A DNA stretch of 64,000 bases from KK5 sp034043675. Its GTDB lineage: Bacteria > Pseudomonadota > Gammaproteobacteria > Burkholderiales > Burkholderiaceae_C. Positions 22,412 through 31,928 of the stretch are shown here, in pieces. Each line of letters starts with the position of its first letter. Positions within the stretch are counted from its first letter, which is position 1. The position numbers and the translations under genes were made by a program. The notes beneath the pieces are model-generated. The model saw only the letters and a list, made by a program, of their open reading frames with translations. It was not told the origin of the DNA and did not search any database. The stretch is taken from the NCBI RefSeq assembly GCF_034043675.1, contig NZ_JAXCLA010000003.1, forward strand, positions 496,001 to 560,000. The letters run 5' to 3'.

Positions 22412-24085
22412 TTACTTGAGCGGCAGGGGCAAGGGTTGCCCTTGCGCCTGAGCGGGGGCGCGCACGTGCAGGATCTTCGCCAGCGTCGGCGCCACGTCGG
22501 ACATGTCCACACGCTGGTCGACCTCGCCCTGGCCGACCCAGGTCGCGCCCCAGGCGAGCAGCGGCACGTGCGTGTCGTAGTCGTAGGGCGTGCCGTGCGA
22601 GCTGCCGACCGGGCGCGAGCCCCACAGCCAGTTGCGCTGGATCACGACCTGCACCGGCGCCGCGCGGCCCGGATGCCAGGACTTGCGCATCTGCTCCAGA
22701 TAGGGCGTCGCAGTGTCGCCGCTCTCCAGTTGCGCTTTCGTGAACACGGCGGCGACGCCGGGGATCTTGACCAGCAGCGCCTTGGCCGATTCGTAGACCT
22801 CGTCGGACTTGAGCCCGCGCGCGGCGATCAGCTTCTCGTCGAACAGGATGCCGGAGGCGGACATCGCCGTGGCCCACTTGCCGGCGCCGTACTGCTGCAC
22901 CAGTCCCGCGTTCAGCGTGGCCAGCATGTCGGCCGAGGCCAGGCGCGCGGCGTCGCGGCCCTGCGTCTTCGCCCACTCGGGCGTGTCGGCGAAGCCGTGG
23001 TCGGCGGTCAGCATCAGCAGGTAGTTGCCGCGGCCGACCTTCGCGTCCAGGTCGCGGAAGAAGGCCTGCAGCGCCACGTCGAGATGCAGGAAGTGGTCCT
23101 GCGACAGCCGCGACTCGGGGCCAAAGGCATGGTTCACGTAGTCGTGGCTGGACAGGCTCACCGTCAGGATGTCCGGCGTCGCGTCGGCGCCGAGCTGCTC
23201 GCCATCGATGGCGGCGCGGGCGAATTTCAAGGTCAGCTCGTCGGCGAAGGGCGAGGGCAGCAGGCTGGCGTAGAACGCCGGGCCCGGCGCGTCCTGATTG
23301 GCGCCGAGCTCGGTCGGCAGGCGGTTGCCGTTGCCGGCCGTCGACTGCCAGGGCTGGCCGTCCGGCACCGAGCGGGCGTAGGCGGCGGGGTCCGTCAGCA
23401 GCGGCGTCCAGGACTGGTGGAAGTAGACGTCGGCCGGCTTGGCCGAATTGAACGCGTCCACCCAGGCCGGATGCTGCGGCATGTAGTAGCTGGTCGACGC
23501 GAACTGGCCGGTCCCGCTCATGTACATGTAGGCGGTGCCCAGGTGGCCCGCCGGCAGGATCGCACCGCGGTCCTTGCCGGAGATGCCGATCACCTTGGAG
23601 GCCGGATCCTCCAGCCGCAGCACGTCGCCGACGGTCTCCACCAGCATCATCCGCGGGCTGGTGCCGGACAGCGTCGTGGTCTTGTTGCCGCCCAGGTAGT
23701 GGTAGGCCTCGTCCTGCGTGTTGTAGACCTCCGCGCCGGTCAGCGGGTCGCGCCATTCGTTGCTGATGATGCCGCTGCGCTGCGGGTAGGCGCCGGTCAG
23801 CATGATCGAGTGTCCGGCGGCGGTGACCGTGTGGCCGTGGCCGTAGTGCATGTTCGCGAACCAGGTGCCGTGGTCCAGGAAGCGGCGGAAACCGTCCGGC
23901 TGCAACTGGTCGCGGTAGGCCAGCACCTGGCGCATCGGCAGGCCGTCGATGACGATGAAGACGACCAGCTTCGGCGGCGCGGGTGGCGTTGCTGGCGCGC
24001 CGGGCGGGGTCGTGGAGCAGGCGGCCAGGGCCAGCAGGCCGGCCAGGGCGGGAGCGAGGAAGCGGGTGTTCATCATGGGTGCCAA
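22412..24085 (-). CDS. Secreted alkaline-phosphatase-superfamily lipoprotein
   Basis: 557 aa. Lipoprotein signal MNTRFLAPALAGLLALAAC. Superfamily metal and nucleophile motifs are VVFIVIDGLPMRQVL, GHTVTAAGHSIMLTGAYP (Thr nucleophile), TADHGFADTPEW and GSSHGTPYDYDTHVPLLAWG. The layout matches PafA-like phosphate-irrepressible phosphatases and related phosphodiesterases. It probably hydrolyses phosphate esters in the periplasm. Start at 24085, with ATGs at 24076 and 24073 as alternatives. It lies 17 bp upstream of the exporter on the same strand, so the two may be one transcript. Confidence 0.9.
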   Translation of the reverse strand: MAPMMNTRFLAPALAGLLALAACSTTPPGAPATPPAPPKLVVFIVIDGLPMRQVLAYRDQLQPDGFRRFLDHGTWFANMHYGHGHTVTAAGHSIMLTGAYPQRSGIISNEWRDPLTGAEVYNTQDEAYHYLGGNKTTTLSGTSPRMMLVETVGDVLRLEDPASKVIGISGKDRGAILPAGHLGTAYMYMSGTGQFASTSYYMPQHPAWVDAFNSAKPADVYFHQSWTPLLTDPAAYARSVPDGQPWQSTAGNGNRLPTELGANQDAPGPAFYASLLPSPFADELTLKFARAAIDGEQLGADATPDILTVSLSSHDYVNHAFGPESRLSQDHFLHLDVALQAFFRDLDAKVGRGNYLLMLTADHGFADTPEWAKTQGRDAARLASADMLATLNAGLVQQYGAGKWATAMSASGILFDEKLIAARGLKSDEVYESAKALLVKIPGVAAVFTKAQLESGDTATPYLEQMRKSWHPGRAAPVQVVIQRNWLWGSRPVGSSHGTPYDYDTHVPLLAWGATWVGQGEVDQRVDMSDVAPTLAKILHVRAPAQAQGQPLPLPLK

Positions 24086-24111
24086 GTGTCCGTGATTGCG
24101 CCCGCGGGGCC

Positions 24112-24149
24112 GGAAAAAGAAAAGGGTCGGGCACTCGCGCGCCCGACCC
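24112..24149 (-). terminator. Intrinsic terminator on the minus strand, downstream of glcDEF
   Basis: On the minus strand GGGTCGGGC (24149-24141 in plus numbering) and GCCCGACCC (24132-24124) form a 9-bp GC-rich stem with an 8-nt loop. A T-rich run follows (plus-strand A tract 24114-24123). It stops transcription from glcF before the phosphatase gene. The intervening 24150-24312 holds no gene that I can see. Confidence 0.8.
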
Positions 24150-24312
24150 GATCAGCCGGTGAAACCAGCCGTTGGAGCCCTCCAGCTCCCCCTCCGTCGT
24201 TGTTTGCCCGCTATTCTGGAAACGGTTCCGCTAGTTTTCGCTACAGGTTTGCCCGGGGTCGGGCGATATGCGAACGATCGTGCGGAAATACTTGGCGGAG
24301 AGGTCGACCTCT

Positions 24313-25560
24313 TCAGGCCTGGAGGGCCTCGTCGAGCACCTCGATCCAGTGCTTCACCGGTGTACCGGTGCCGCTCTGCAGGTGCTGGATGCAGCCGATG
24401 TTGGAAGAGACGATCGCCTCGCCGTGGACCGGCGCCAGCGCCTTCAGCTTGTTGTCGCGCAGCTGCTTGGACAGCTCGGGTTGCAGCACCGAATAGGTGC
24501 CGGCGGAGCCACAGCACAGGTGGCTGTCGGTCGGCGCGGCCTGGATGTCGAAGCCCAGCGCGCGCAGGCCCGTCTCGACGCCGCCGCGCAGCTGCTGGCC
24601 GTGCTGCAAGGTACAGGGCGGGTGGTAGGCGAGCTTGGGCGCGGGCTTGTTCGAGAGCTTGCTCTTGAGAAGGGGCACCAGCGCCGGCAGCAGCTCGCTC
24701 AGGTCGCGCGTGGCGGCACTGATGCGCGCGGCCTTCTCGGCATAGGCGGCGTCGTGCGCCAGCGCCTTGCCGTACTCCTTCACCATCACGCCGCAGCCCG
24801 AGGCGTTCATCACCAGCGCCTCGACCTTGCCGTCGCCGCCCAGCCCCTCGACCAGCGGCCACCAGGCGTCGATGTTGCGGCGCATGTCGTCCAGGCCGCC
24901 GGCGTGGTCGTTCATGTGCGTGCGGATCGCGCCGCAGCAGCCGGCCTCGTCGGCCACCACGGTCTGGATGCCGGCCGCGTCGAGCACGCGGGCGGTGGCG
25001 CTGTTGATGTTGGGCATCATCGCCGGCTGCACGCAGCCCAGCAGCATCGCCACCTTGCGCGGGTGCGTGCGCGTGGGCCAGTCGTGCGCGCGCGCCGGCG
25101 CCGGGCCGGGCACCTTGTCCTTCAGCGAGGCGGGCAGCAGCGGGCGCACCATCTGGCCCAGCTTCATCGCCGGCTTGAAGGCGGGCGAGGGCAGGCCTTC
25201 CTTCAGCAACCAGCGCACGGCGCGCTCGCCCAGCGGCCGCTTCACCTTGGCCTCGACGATGTTGCGGCCGATCTCCACCAGCTGCCCGTACTCGACGCCC
25301 GAGGGGCAGGTGCTCTCGCAGTTGCGGCAGGTCAGGCAGCGGTCCAGGTGCTGCTGCGTGGCGCGCGTCGGCTCGGCGCCTTCGAGCACCTGCTTCATCA
25401 GGTAGATGCGGCCGCGCGGGCCGTCCAGCTCGTCGCCGAGCAGCTGGTAGGTCGGGCAGGTGGCGGTGCAGAAGCCGCAGTGCACGCACTTGCGCAGCAC
25501 GGCCTCGGCGCGCTCGCCTTCCAGGGTGCCCTTGAATTCCGGGGAGAGGGTGGTCTGCAT
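24313..25560 (-). CDS. glcF: Glycolate oxidase, iron-sulfur subunit
   Basis: 415 aa. Two 4Fe-4S motifs near the N-terminus: CVHCGFCTATCPTYQLLGDE and CLTCRNCESTCPSGVEYGQL. Two CCG domains follow (GCCGAIRTH and HLCCGSAGTYSVLQPE). It transfers electrons from the GlcD/GlcE flavoprotein toward the quinone pool. Last gene of glcDEF, 6 bp after glcE. Normal length. Confidence 0.96.
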   Translation of the reverse strand: MQTTLSPEFKGTLEGERAEAVLRKCVHCGFCTATCPTYQLLGDELDGPRGRIYLMKQVLEGAEPTRATQQHLDRCLTCRNCESTCPSGVEYGQLVEIGRNIVEAKVKRPLGERAVRWLLKEGLPSPAFKPAMKLGQMVRPLLPASLKDKVPGPAPARAHDWPTRTHPRKVAMLLGCVQPAMMPNINSATARVLDAAGIQTVVADEAGCCGAIRTHMNDHAGGLDDMRRNIDAWWPLVEGLGGDGKVEALVMNASGCGVMVKEYGKALAHDAAYAEKAARISAATRDLSELLPALVPLLKSKLSNKPAPKLAYHPPCTLQHGQQLRGGVETGLRALGFDIQAAPTDSHLCCGSAGTYSVLQPELSKQLRDNKLKALAPVHGEAIVSSNIGCIQHLQSGTGTPVKHWIEVLDEALQA

Positions 25561-25566
25561 GCTCGG

Positions 25567-26643
25567 TCAGAAATCGGGGTAGAGCCGGCCGGGATTGAAC
25601 ACGCCCTGCGGGTCGAACGAAGCCTTCAGCTCGCGGTGGATGCGGGCCAGCGGCGGCGACAGCGGTGCGAACACGCCGGGGCTCTTGTCCAGCGCGCGGA
25701 ACAGCGTGGCATGGCCGCCGACCTTGGCCGCTGTCTCGCGCACCTGCGCGGCCGGCGCCGGCGTGGCGACCCAGCGTTGCGCGCCACCCCATTCGATCAG
25801 CTGCTCGCCGTGCAGGTTCAGCGCCGGCGCGGTCTGCGGCAGCGACAGGCGCCACAGGCTGGCGCCGCCCTGCACCGCGCGCTCCGCGCCGATGAAGAAC
25901 TCGTCGCCATGGTCGCGCAGCCCGGCCCAGAAGGGCTGGGCCAGGTCCTCGGGGATCTGGTCGCCGCCGAGCGCCTTGGTGGCTGCCTCCACGGCCGCGC
26001 TCGCGCCCGCCAGGCGAAGCACCAGCGCGCCGTCCCACCAGGCGCTGGCATTGATCGGCAGCGGCAGGCCGCCCCAGCGGTTGAGCTGGGTCAGCGCCTG
26101 GGGCTGGTCCAGGTCGAAGCGCAGGGTGGTGTGCGCCATCGGGAAGGGCAGCACCTTCAGCGAGACCTCGGCGATCACGCCCAGCACGCCCATCGACCCG
26201 GCCATCAGGCGCGAGAGGTCGTAGCCGGCCACGTTCTTCATCACCGTGCCGCCGAAGCTCATCGCCTCGCCGCGACCGTTGAGCATCGTCACGCCCAGCA
26301 CGTGGTCGCGCACCGAGCCGACGGCGGCGCGCGCCGGGCCGCTGAGGCCCGCGGCCACCATGCCGCCGACGGTGCCCGCGCCGCCCTGGAAGCGCGGCGG
26401 CTCGAAGGCCAGGTGCTGGCCCTGCTCGGCCAGTGCCGTCTCCAGCTCGAGGATGGGCGTGCCCGCCTTCACGGTGACGACCAGCTCGCTCGGCTCGTAG
26501 CTGGTGATGCCGGCGATGCGCTGCATGTCCAGCAATTCACCAGTCGGTGCATGGCCGTAGAAGGCCTTGCTGCCGTGGCCCTGGATGTTCAGCTTCGCGC
26601 CGCGGGCGGCGGCGTCCTTGATCTGTTCCTGGATGACCTGCAT
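25567..26643 (-). CDS. glcE: Glycolate oxidase, FAD-binding subunit GlcE
   Basis: 358 aa, FAD-linked oxidase N-terminal fold: LNIQGHGSKAFYG, then ELVVTVKAGTPILELE and GAGTVGGMVAAGLSGPARA, the FAD-binding core. It is a shortened relative of GlcD and forms the complex with GlcD and GlcF. It begins 4 bp after the glcD stop, indicating coupled translation. Confidence 0.95.
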   Translation of the reverse strand: MQVIQEQIKDAAARGAKLNIQGHGSKAFYGHAPTGELLDMQRIAGITSYEPSELVVTVKAGTPILELETALAEQGQHLAFEPPRFQGGAGTVGGMVAAGLSGPARAAVGSVRDHVLGVTMLNGRGEAMSFGGTVMKNVAGYDLSRLMAGSMGVLGVIAEVSLKVLPFPMAHTTLRFDLDQPQALTQLNRWGGLPLPINASAWWDGALVLRLAGASAAVEAATKALGGDQIPEDLAQPFWAGLRDHGDEFFIGAERAVQGGASLWRLSLPQTAPALNLHGEQLIEWGGAQRWVATPAPAAQVRETAAKVGGHATLFRALDKSPGVFAPLSPPLARIHRELKASFDPQGVFNPGRLYPDF

Positions 26644-26647
26644 GCGC

Positions 26648-28150
26648 TCAGAACCTCGGCAGCTCGGGATGGGCGAGCAGGCCCTTGCTGACGTGCATGC
26701 GGCCGTATTCGGCGCAGCGGTGCAGCGTCGGGATCACCTTGCCCGGGTTCAGCAGCGAGAGCGGATCGAAAGCGCGCTTCACGGCCAGCATCTGCTCGCG
26801 CTCGGCGTCGGAGAACTGCACGCACATCGAGTTCAGCTTCTCCACGCCCACGCCGTGCTCGCCGGTCACCGTGCCGCCCAGCGCGACGCTGGTCTCCAGG
26901 ATCTCGGCGCCGAACAGCTCGCAGCGGTGCAACTGGTCCGGGTCCGAGGCATCGAACAGGATCAGCGGGTGCAGGTTGCCGTCGCCGGCATGGAAGACGT
27001 TGGCGCAGCGCAGCTGGTACTTCTTCTCCATCTCCTGGATCGCCAGCAGGATGGCCGCCAGGTTCTTGCGCGGGATCGTCGAATCCATGCACATGTAGTC
27101 GGGGCTGATGCGGCCGGAGGCGGGGAAGGCGTTCTTGCGGCCGCTCCAGAAGCGCAGGCGCTGCGCCTCGTCGGCGCTGACCTCGCAGCGCGTCGCGCCG
27201 CTGGCCTGCAGCACGGCTTCCATCCGCACGACCTCCTCGGCCACCTCGTCGGGCGTGCCGTCGCTCTCGCACAGCAGGATGGCCTCGGCATCGAGGTCGT
27301 AGCCGGCCTTGACGAAGTCCTCCACCGCCGCCGTCATCGGCTTGTCCATCATCTCCAGGCCGGCCGGGATGATGCCGGCGGCGATGATGTTGGCCACCGC
27401 GTCGCCGGCCTTGCGCACGTCGTCGAAGCTGGCCATGATGCAGCGCGCCAGCGTGGGCTTGGGCACCAGCTTGACGGTGACCTCGGTCGTGACGGCCAGC
27501 ATGCCTTCGCTGCCGACGACGATGGACAGCAGGTCCAGCCCGGCCGCGTCCAGCGCCTCGGAGCCGAACTCGATCGGCTCGCCCTCGATCGTGAAGCCTC
27601 GTACGCGCAGCACGTTATGCAGGGTGAGGCCGTACTTCAGGCAGTGCACGCCGCCTGAGTTCTCGGCCACGTTGCCGCCGATCGTGCAGGCGATCTGGCT
27701 GCTCGGGTCCGGTGCGTAGTACAGGCCCAGTGGCGCGGCCGCTTCGGAGATCGCCAGGTTGCGCACGCCGCACTGCACGGTGGCCGTGCGGGCCACCGGG
27801 TCGATCTTCAGGATCTTCTTGAACTTGGCCAGCGCCAGGGTCACGCCCATCGCGTTGGGCATCGCGCCGCCCGACAGGCCCGTGCCCGCGCCGCGCGCCA
27901 CCACCGGCACCTGCATCGCATGGCAGACGCGCAGCACGGCGGCCACCTGCTCCTCGGTCTCCGGCAGCGCGACGACCAGCGGCCGCTCGCGGTAGGCCGT
28001 CAGCCCGTCGCATTCGTAAGGGATCGTGTCTTCGTGGTGCCACAGCAGCGCATGCGCCGGCAGATGCGCCGACAGCGCCTGCACGACGCGCGCCTGGGCA
28101 TGGGCGCGCTGTGCGGGGTCGGTCTTCGTGGCGGGGCTGGCGAGGGTCAA
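26648..28150 (-). CDS. glcD: Glycolate oxidase, catalytic FAD subunit GlcD
   Basis: 500 aa. Oxidises glycolate (and often D-lactate) to glyoxylate. FAD_binding_4 core VVARGAGTGLSGGAMPNAMG, then IGGNVAENSGGVHCLKYG. C-terminal FAD-oxidase domain with GEHGVGVEKL. The start is a TTG at 28150 supported by AGGAG 8 bp upstream; no ATG is placed as well. First gene of glcDEF. The usual GntR-type activator GlcC is not adjacent. Confidence 0.95.
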   Translation of the reverse strand: MTLASPATKTDPAQRAHAQARVVQALSAHLPAHALLWHHEDTIPYECDGLTAYRERPLVVALPETEEQVAAVLRVCHAMQVPVVARGAGTGLSGGAMPNAMGVTLALAKFKKILKIDPVARTATVQCGVRNLAISEAAAPLGLYYAPDPSSQIACTIGGNVAENSGGVHCLKYGLTLHNVLRVRGFTIEGEPIEFGSEALDAAGLDLLSIVVGSEGMLAVTTEVTVKLVPKPTLARCIMASFDDVRKAGDAVANIIAAGIIPAGLEMMDKPMTAAVEDFVKAGYDLDAEAILLCESDGTPDEVAEEVVRMEAVLQASGATRCEVSADEAQRLRFWSGRKNAFPASGRISPDYMCMDSTIPRKNLAAILLAIQEMEKKYQLRCANVFHAGDGNLHPLILFDASDPDQLHRCELFGAEILETSVALGGTVTGEHGVGVEKLNSMCVQFSDAEREQMLAVKRAFDPLSLLNPGKVIPTLHRCAEYGRMHVSKGLLAHPELPRF

Positions 28151-28472
28151 GGCGGGGTCTCCTGCAGGTGTCTGGACTGTAGCCGCTGTGTCACGTTCGT
28201 CGGCTTCAGGAACTTCGCAAACTGAAACGTTCCGCCTGCGCGGGGTGTGTCACACGCCAAGCCCGCAGCCAGCGGGCGTGCCGGCGCGGGTAGGTCCGAA
28301 AGGGCCATGCCGCCGCGTCTCGGATCCGACATTTGCCGTTCCTAGCATCGCGCGCTTGCAGGGCCTGGGCGGCATGAGCCGCGGGCCTGCATCCCCTCCC
28401 GGAACCCCGCGCATGGAGGCATGCCGACCGATCCGGGCAACCCGTGCGACCCTACCCAGAAGGCAAACCGCC
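28151..28472. other. Divergent intergenic region between glcD and phospholipase C
   Basis: 322 bp with no convincing gene. It must hold both divergent promoters. The only ordered feature I see is a short palindrome GTGTGTCACAC at 28245-28255, about 95 bp upstream of glcD and 220 bp upstream of plc, a possible regulator site. The plus-strand frame open from 28026 is not coding here: the Tat signal of the phospholipase begins only at 28473. Confidence 0.5.
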
Positions 28473-30680
28473 ATGACACAAATAGATCGTCGTTCCCTGC
28501 TGCGCGGCGCGGCCAGCGCAGGCCTGACCGCCGTGATTCCGGACAGCATCAAGCAGGCGCTGGCCGTTCCGGCCAAGAGCGTCACCGGCACCATCCAGGA
28601 CGTGCAGCACATCGTCGTGCTGATGCAGGAAAACCGCTCGTTCGACCACTACTTCGGCATGCTGCGCGGTGTGCGCGGCTTCAGCGACCCGCGTGCGGTG
28701 AAGCTCTACGGCTCGGGCGACTCCGTGTTCGTGCAGCCCAACCAGAACTCCAGCGGCGTCACGCAGACGCCGGCCACGGTGCTGCCCTTCCGCCCCTCGC
28801 TGCCCAACGTCGGCTCGGCCTTCCTGCCCGACCTGTCGCACGCCTGGAAGGACGCGCAAGGCGCCTGGAACCAGGGCCTGTACGACCAGTGGACGCGCTT
28901 CAAGACCAAGAACACGATGGCCTACATGGAGCGCGAGGACATCCCGTTCTACTACGCGCTGGCCGACGCCTTCACGATTTGCGACGCATACCACTGCTCG
29001 ATCATGACGTCGACCGACCCCAACCGCTACTACCTGTGGACGGGCTGGGTCGGCCAGAACGGCAGCGCCAACCCCGACACCGCCACCACCGGCAGCACGC
29101 CGGGCGTGGTGAGCCTGGCCAGCAGCGGCAACGGCGTGGCCCCCGTCGGCCCGCAGATCACCAACGCCGACTCCGGCTACAACTGGCACACCTATCCCGA
29201 GCGCCTGCAGGACGCCGGCGTAACGTGGAAGATTTACCAGGACGTCGGCCTCGGCCTCAACGCCGCCGGCTCCTGGGGCTACAGCGGCAGCAATGCCTAC
29301 ATCGGCAACTTCGGCGACAACCCGCTGCTGGACTTCCTGCAGTACCGCAACGCGCAGCCGGGCTCGCCGCTGTACCAGGGCGCCCGCATCGGCACCAACA
29401 TCTCCAACGGCGGCGCGTTCAACAACGGCGGCCTGTTCGACCAGCTGCGCGCCGACGTCGCCGCCGGCACCCTGCCGCAGGTGTCGTGGATCGTCTCGCC
29501 CGAGGCTTACTCCGAGCACCCGAACTGGCCGGCCAACTACGGCGCCTACTACGTGAACAACGTGCTGGCCGCGCTGACGTCCAACCCCGCCGTCTGGGCC
29601 AGCACCGTCCTGATCATCTGCTACGACGAGAACGACGGTTACTTCGACCACATCGTCCCGCCGACGCCGCCGATGAGCGCCGCGCAAGGCAAGTCCACCG
29701 TCAGCACGGTCAACGAGATCTACCCGGGCACCAGCAGCACCAGCTTCCCGGCCGGCCCCTATGGCCTGGGCGCTCGCGTGCCGATGCTGGTCGTCTCGCC
29801 GTGGAGCAAGGGCGGCTTCGTCTGCTCGCAGACCTTCGACCACACCTCGGTGATCCGCTTCATCGAGCAGCGCTTCGGCGTCATGGAGCCCAACATCACG
29901 CCGTGGCGCCGCACTGTCTGCGGCGACCTGACGGCCGCGCTGGACTTCTCGACCGAGAACACCAGCCTGGCGCGCCTGCCCAGCACCACCGCCTACATGC
30001 CGCCGGCATCTGACGTCAGCAGCGGCAAGAAGTACTCCACCGCCACCCTGACCCTGCCGACCACGCAGGCGATCCCGACGCAGGAGCCGGGCCTGCGCCT
30101 GGCGCGTGCGCTGCCCTACGTGCTGCAGGCCGATCGCGTCGCCAACGGCCAGGCCGGCGGCTTCGACATCGCCTTCGCCAACACCGGTACGGCCGGCGCC
30201 CACTTCCATGTGCGCACGGGCAACAGCACGCTCGCGGGCGGCAGCACCGGCCCCTGGGGCTACACGGTCGAGGCCGGCAAGACCCTGGCCGACAGCTTCA
30301 CCGCAGCGGCCGGCGGCAGCTACGACATCGCCGTGCACGGCTCCAACGGCTTCTTCCGCCACTTCGCCGGCGGCACCGACGCCGCTGCGTCCAACCTGCT
30401 GGTGAAGGCGAGCTACGACGCCATCGGCGGCGGCATCTCGCTGACCGTCACCAATGCCGGCACCGCCGCGGCCACCGTGACCATCACCGACAAGTACACC
30501 AACGCCGCCTCGCATCAGCTGCTGGCACCGGGCGCGAGCTTCCGCTCCGACTGGACCCTGTCGACCAGCTACAGCTGGTACGACCTGCTGGTCACCGCCG
30601 CCGAGGACGCCCGCTTCGTCGCCCAGTACGCCGGCCACGTCGAGACCGGCCGCGCCAGCACCAGCGATCCGCTGCTGTGA
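28473..30680 (+). CDS. Phosphocholine-specific phospholipase C, Tat-exported
   Basis: 735 aa. Twin-arginine signal (DRRSLLRGAASAGLTAVIPD), then the phosphoesterase domain opening with HIVVLMQENRSFDHYFGML and including CYDENDGYFDHI and DHTSVIRFIEQRFGV. The C-terminal third contains two beta domains of the DUF756 type seen in bacterial phospholipase C. It hydrolyses phosphatidylcholine or sphingomyelin head groups outside the cytoplasm, releasing phosphocholine and diacylglycerol. The start at 28473 is set by the Tat motif. Haemolytic versus non-haemolytic subtype cannot be decided from sequence. Confidence 0.92.
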   Translation: MTQIDRRSLLRGAASAGLTAVIPDSIKQALAVPAKSVTGTIQDVQHIVVLMQENRSFDHYFGMLRGVRGFSDPRAVKLYGSGDSVFVQPNQNSSGVTQTPATVLPFRPSLPNVGSAFLPDLSHAWKDAQGAWNQGLYDQWTRFKTKNTMAYMEREDIPFYYALADAFTICDAYHCSIMTSTDPNRYYLWTGWVGQNGSANPDTATTGSTPGVVSLASSGNGVAPVGPQITNADSGYNWHTYPERLQDAGVTWKIYQDVGLGLNAAGSWGYSGSNAYIGNFGDNPLLDFLQYRNAQPGSPLYQGARIGTNISNGGAFNNGGLFDQLRADVAAGTLPQVSWIVSPEAYSEHPNWPANYGAYYVNNVLAALTSNPAVWASTVLIICYDENDGYFDHIVPPTPPMSAAQGKSTVSTVNEIYPGTSSTSFPAGPYGLGARVPMLVVSPWSKGGFVCSQTFDHTSVIRFIEQRFGVMEPNITPWRRTVCGDLTAALDFSTENTSLARLPSTTAYMPPASDVSSGKKYSTATLTLPTTQAIPTQEPGLRLARALPYVLQADRVANGQAGGFDIAFANTGTAGAHFHVRTGNSTLAGGSTGPWGYTVEAGKTLADSFTAAAGGSYDIAVHGSNGFFRHFAGGTDAAASNLLVKASYDAIGGGISLTVTNAGTAAATVTITDKYTNAASHQLLAPGASFRSDWTLSTSYSWYDLLVTAAEDARFVAQYAGHVETGRASTSDPLL

Positions 30681-30708
30681 GCGCCTTCAACCCATTCAGG
30701 ACAAACAC

Positions 30709-31347
30709 ATGAAGAACACCCTCATCCATCTCGCCACCGCGGCCCTGGTCGCTGCCTTCGCCGCACCCGCGGCCCAGGCCGCCACGGTCTTCGACAACCT
30801 CGGTTCGGCGCAGGCCGGCGCGGACCCGGTCATGAGCTTCGGCCCGCTCGCGATCTCCTTCAACAGCGGCGCCACCGGCGGCCTGCTGACCAGCGTGGCG
30901 GCCCTGCTGAAGAGCGACAGCGCCGACATCGTCGGCAATCTGTCGCTGACGCTGATGGCCGACCAGGGCATGCAGCCGGGCACGGCCATCGCGTCGCTCG
31001 GCACGCTGTCCAGCGCCGCCATCTCGACGGCTGACTTCGCCTCCTACAGCTTCGGCACGCTCGCGCCGGTGAAGCTCGCGGCCAACACGACCTACTGGAT
31101 CGAGATCTCCGCCGCATCGCCGGTGGCCGTCGAGTGGTCCTGGTCCACCGACCAGACCGCGCTGGGCGTGGCCGGCCAGGCCTCGTACAGCCAGGAATTC
31201 GGCGTGCTGATGAACAGCGACGGCGGCCCGTACCAGGCGTCCATCAGCGTCTCGGCCGTGCCGGAGCCGGCGAGCTACCTGCTGTTTGCCTTCGGCCTGG
31301 CGGCCGTGGGCCTCGGTGCCGCGCGCCGCGGCAAGACGGTTCGCTGA
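30709..31347 (+). CDS. PEP-CTERM sorted protein, choice-of-anchor R type
   Basis: 212 aa. Signal peptide MKNTLIHLATAALVAAFAAP. The core has NTTYWIEISA and QASYSQEFGVLMNSDGGPY, recalling the choice-of-anchor R module. The sorting tail is VPEPASYLLFAFGLAAVGLG with a basic end ARRGKTVR. It lies 28 bp after the phospholipase with GGAC upstream, so it may share its transcript. Exosortase itself is not in the window. Confidence 0.9.
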   Translation: MKNTLIHLATAALVAAFAAPAAQAATVFDNLGSAQAGADPVMSFGPLAISFNSGATGGLLTSVAALLKSDSADIVGNLSLTLMADQGMQPGTAIASLGTLSSAAISTADFASYSFGTLAPVKLAANTTYWIEISAASPVAVEWSWSTDQTALGVAGQASYSQEFGVLMNSDGGPYQASISVSAVPEPASYLLFAFGLAAVGLGAARRGKTVR

Positions 31348-31360
31348 AGAAGCAGGGCGA

Positions 31361-31888
31361 TCAGCGGCTGGCGCTGGCGGCGATCGAATGCCGCCAGCGT
31401 AGCAAGCCGATCGCGTAGACCACGTAGTAGCCGGCCAGCGTGCCGAACAGCGCCAGCGTCAGCGGGCCGCTGGCGGCGAAGGTGTGTGCGTCGGGCTGGA
31501 AGCTGCCGGTGGCCATGTAGAGCTGGACCATCCGGTAGACCAGCCGCCCGATGAACAGCAGCGAGAGCGCGATGCCCAAGTGCGCGTTGGGCGTGTAGAA
31601 CAGGCCCTGGGGCGTCGCCTCGAACTTCGTCAACCGGTGCCCGACCCAGCCGAGCACGCCACCCAGCACCGCGCCGCCGAGCAGGCCGGCGGCGGTGTCC
31701 GAATGCTGGCGCGCGCCGAGCAGCAGCAGCGCGACGAGCAGCGGGAAGAACACCACGGTCATCCAGGGCCGCACCGGCGCGAGCCGCTGCCGTCCGACCA
31801 GCCGGCGCACGCGCTTCACCATGCGCCAGACGATGAGCGCCGCGAAGCCGGCGGGAACGAGCAGGGTGCTGGGGTGGGAGAGGTCCAC
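31361..31888 (-). CDS. Membrane protein of the DUF1453/CcdC type
   Basis: 175 aa with about five hydrophobic segments (TLLVPAGFAALIVWRMV; WMTVVFFPLLVALLLLGA; AGLLGGAVLGGVLGWVGH; LGIALSLLFIGRLVYRMV; LTLALFGTLAGYYVVYAI). The layout with RLTKFEATPQGLFYTPN in the middle fits the CcdC/DUF1453 group of uncharacterised inner-membrane proteins. Role unknown. It lies 40 bp downstream of the iclR-type gene on the same strand. Confidence 0.78.
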   Translation of the reverse strand: MDLSHPSTLLVPAGFAALIVWRMVKRVRRLVGRQRLAPVRPWMTVVFFPLLVALLLLGARQHSDTAAGLLGGAVLGGVLGWVGHRLTKFEATPQGLFYTPNAHLGIALSLLFIGRLVYRMVQLYMATGSFQPDAHTFAASGPLTLALFGTLAGYYVVYAIGLLRWRHSIAASASR

Positions 31889-31928
31889 GGGTGGCGTTCG
31901 GTAGATGTGTTGGCGGGAGCGTAGCAGG

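Noticed and set aside
20565..24134. One 1189-residue minus-strand frame spanning the exporter and the phosphatase
   Set aside because: The upstream part is an alternate frame of the phosphatase gene, which has its own lipoprotein signal and catalytic motifs; the exporter has a natural start at 22394.
24268..26691. 807-residue plus-strand frame opposite glcEF
   Set aside because: Same antisense artefact; glcE and glcF carry clear FAD and iron-sulfur motifs.
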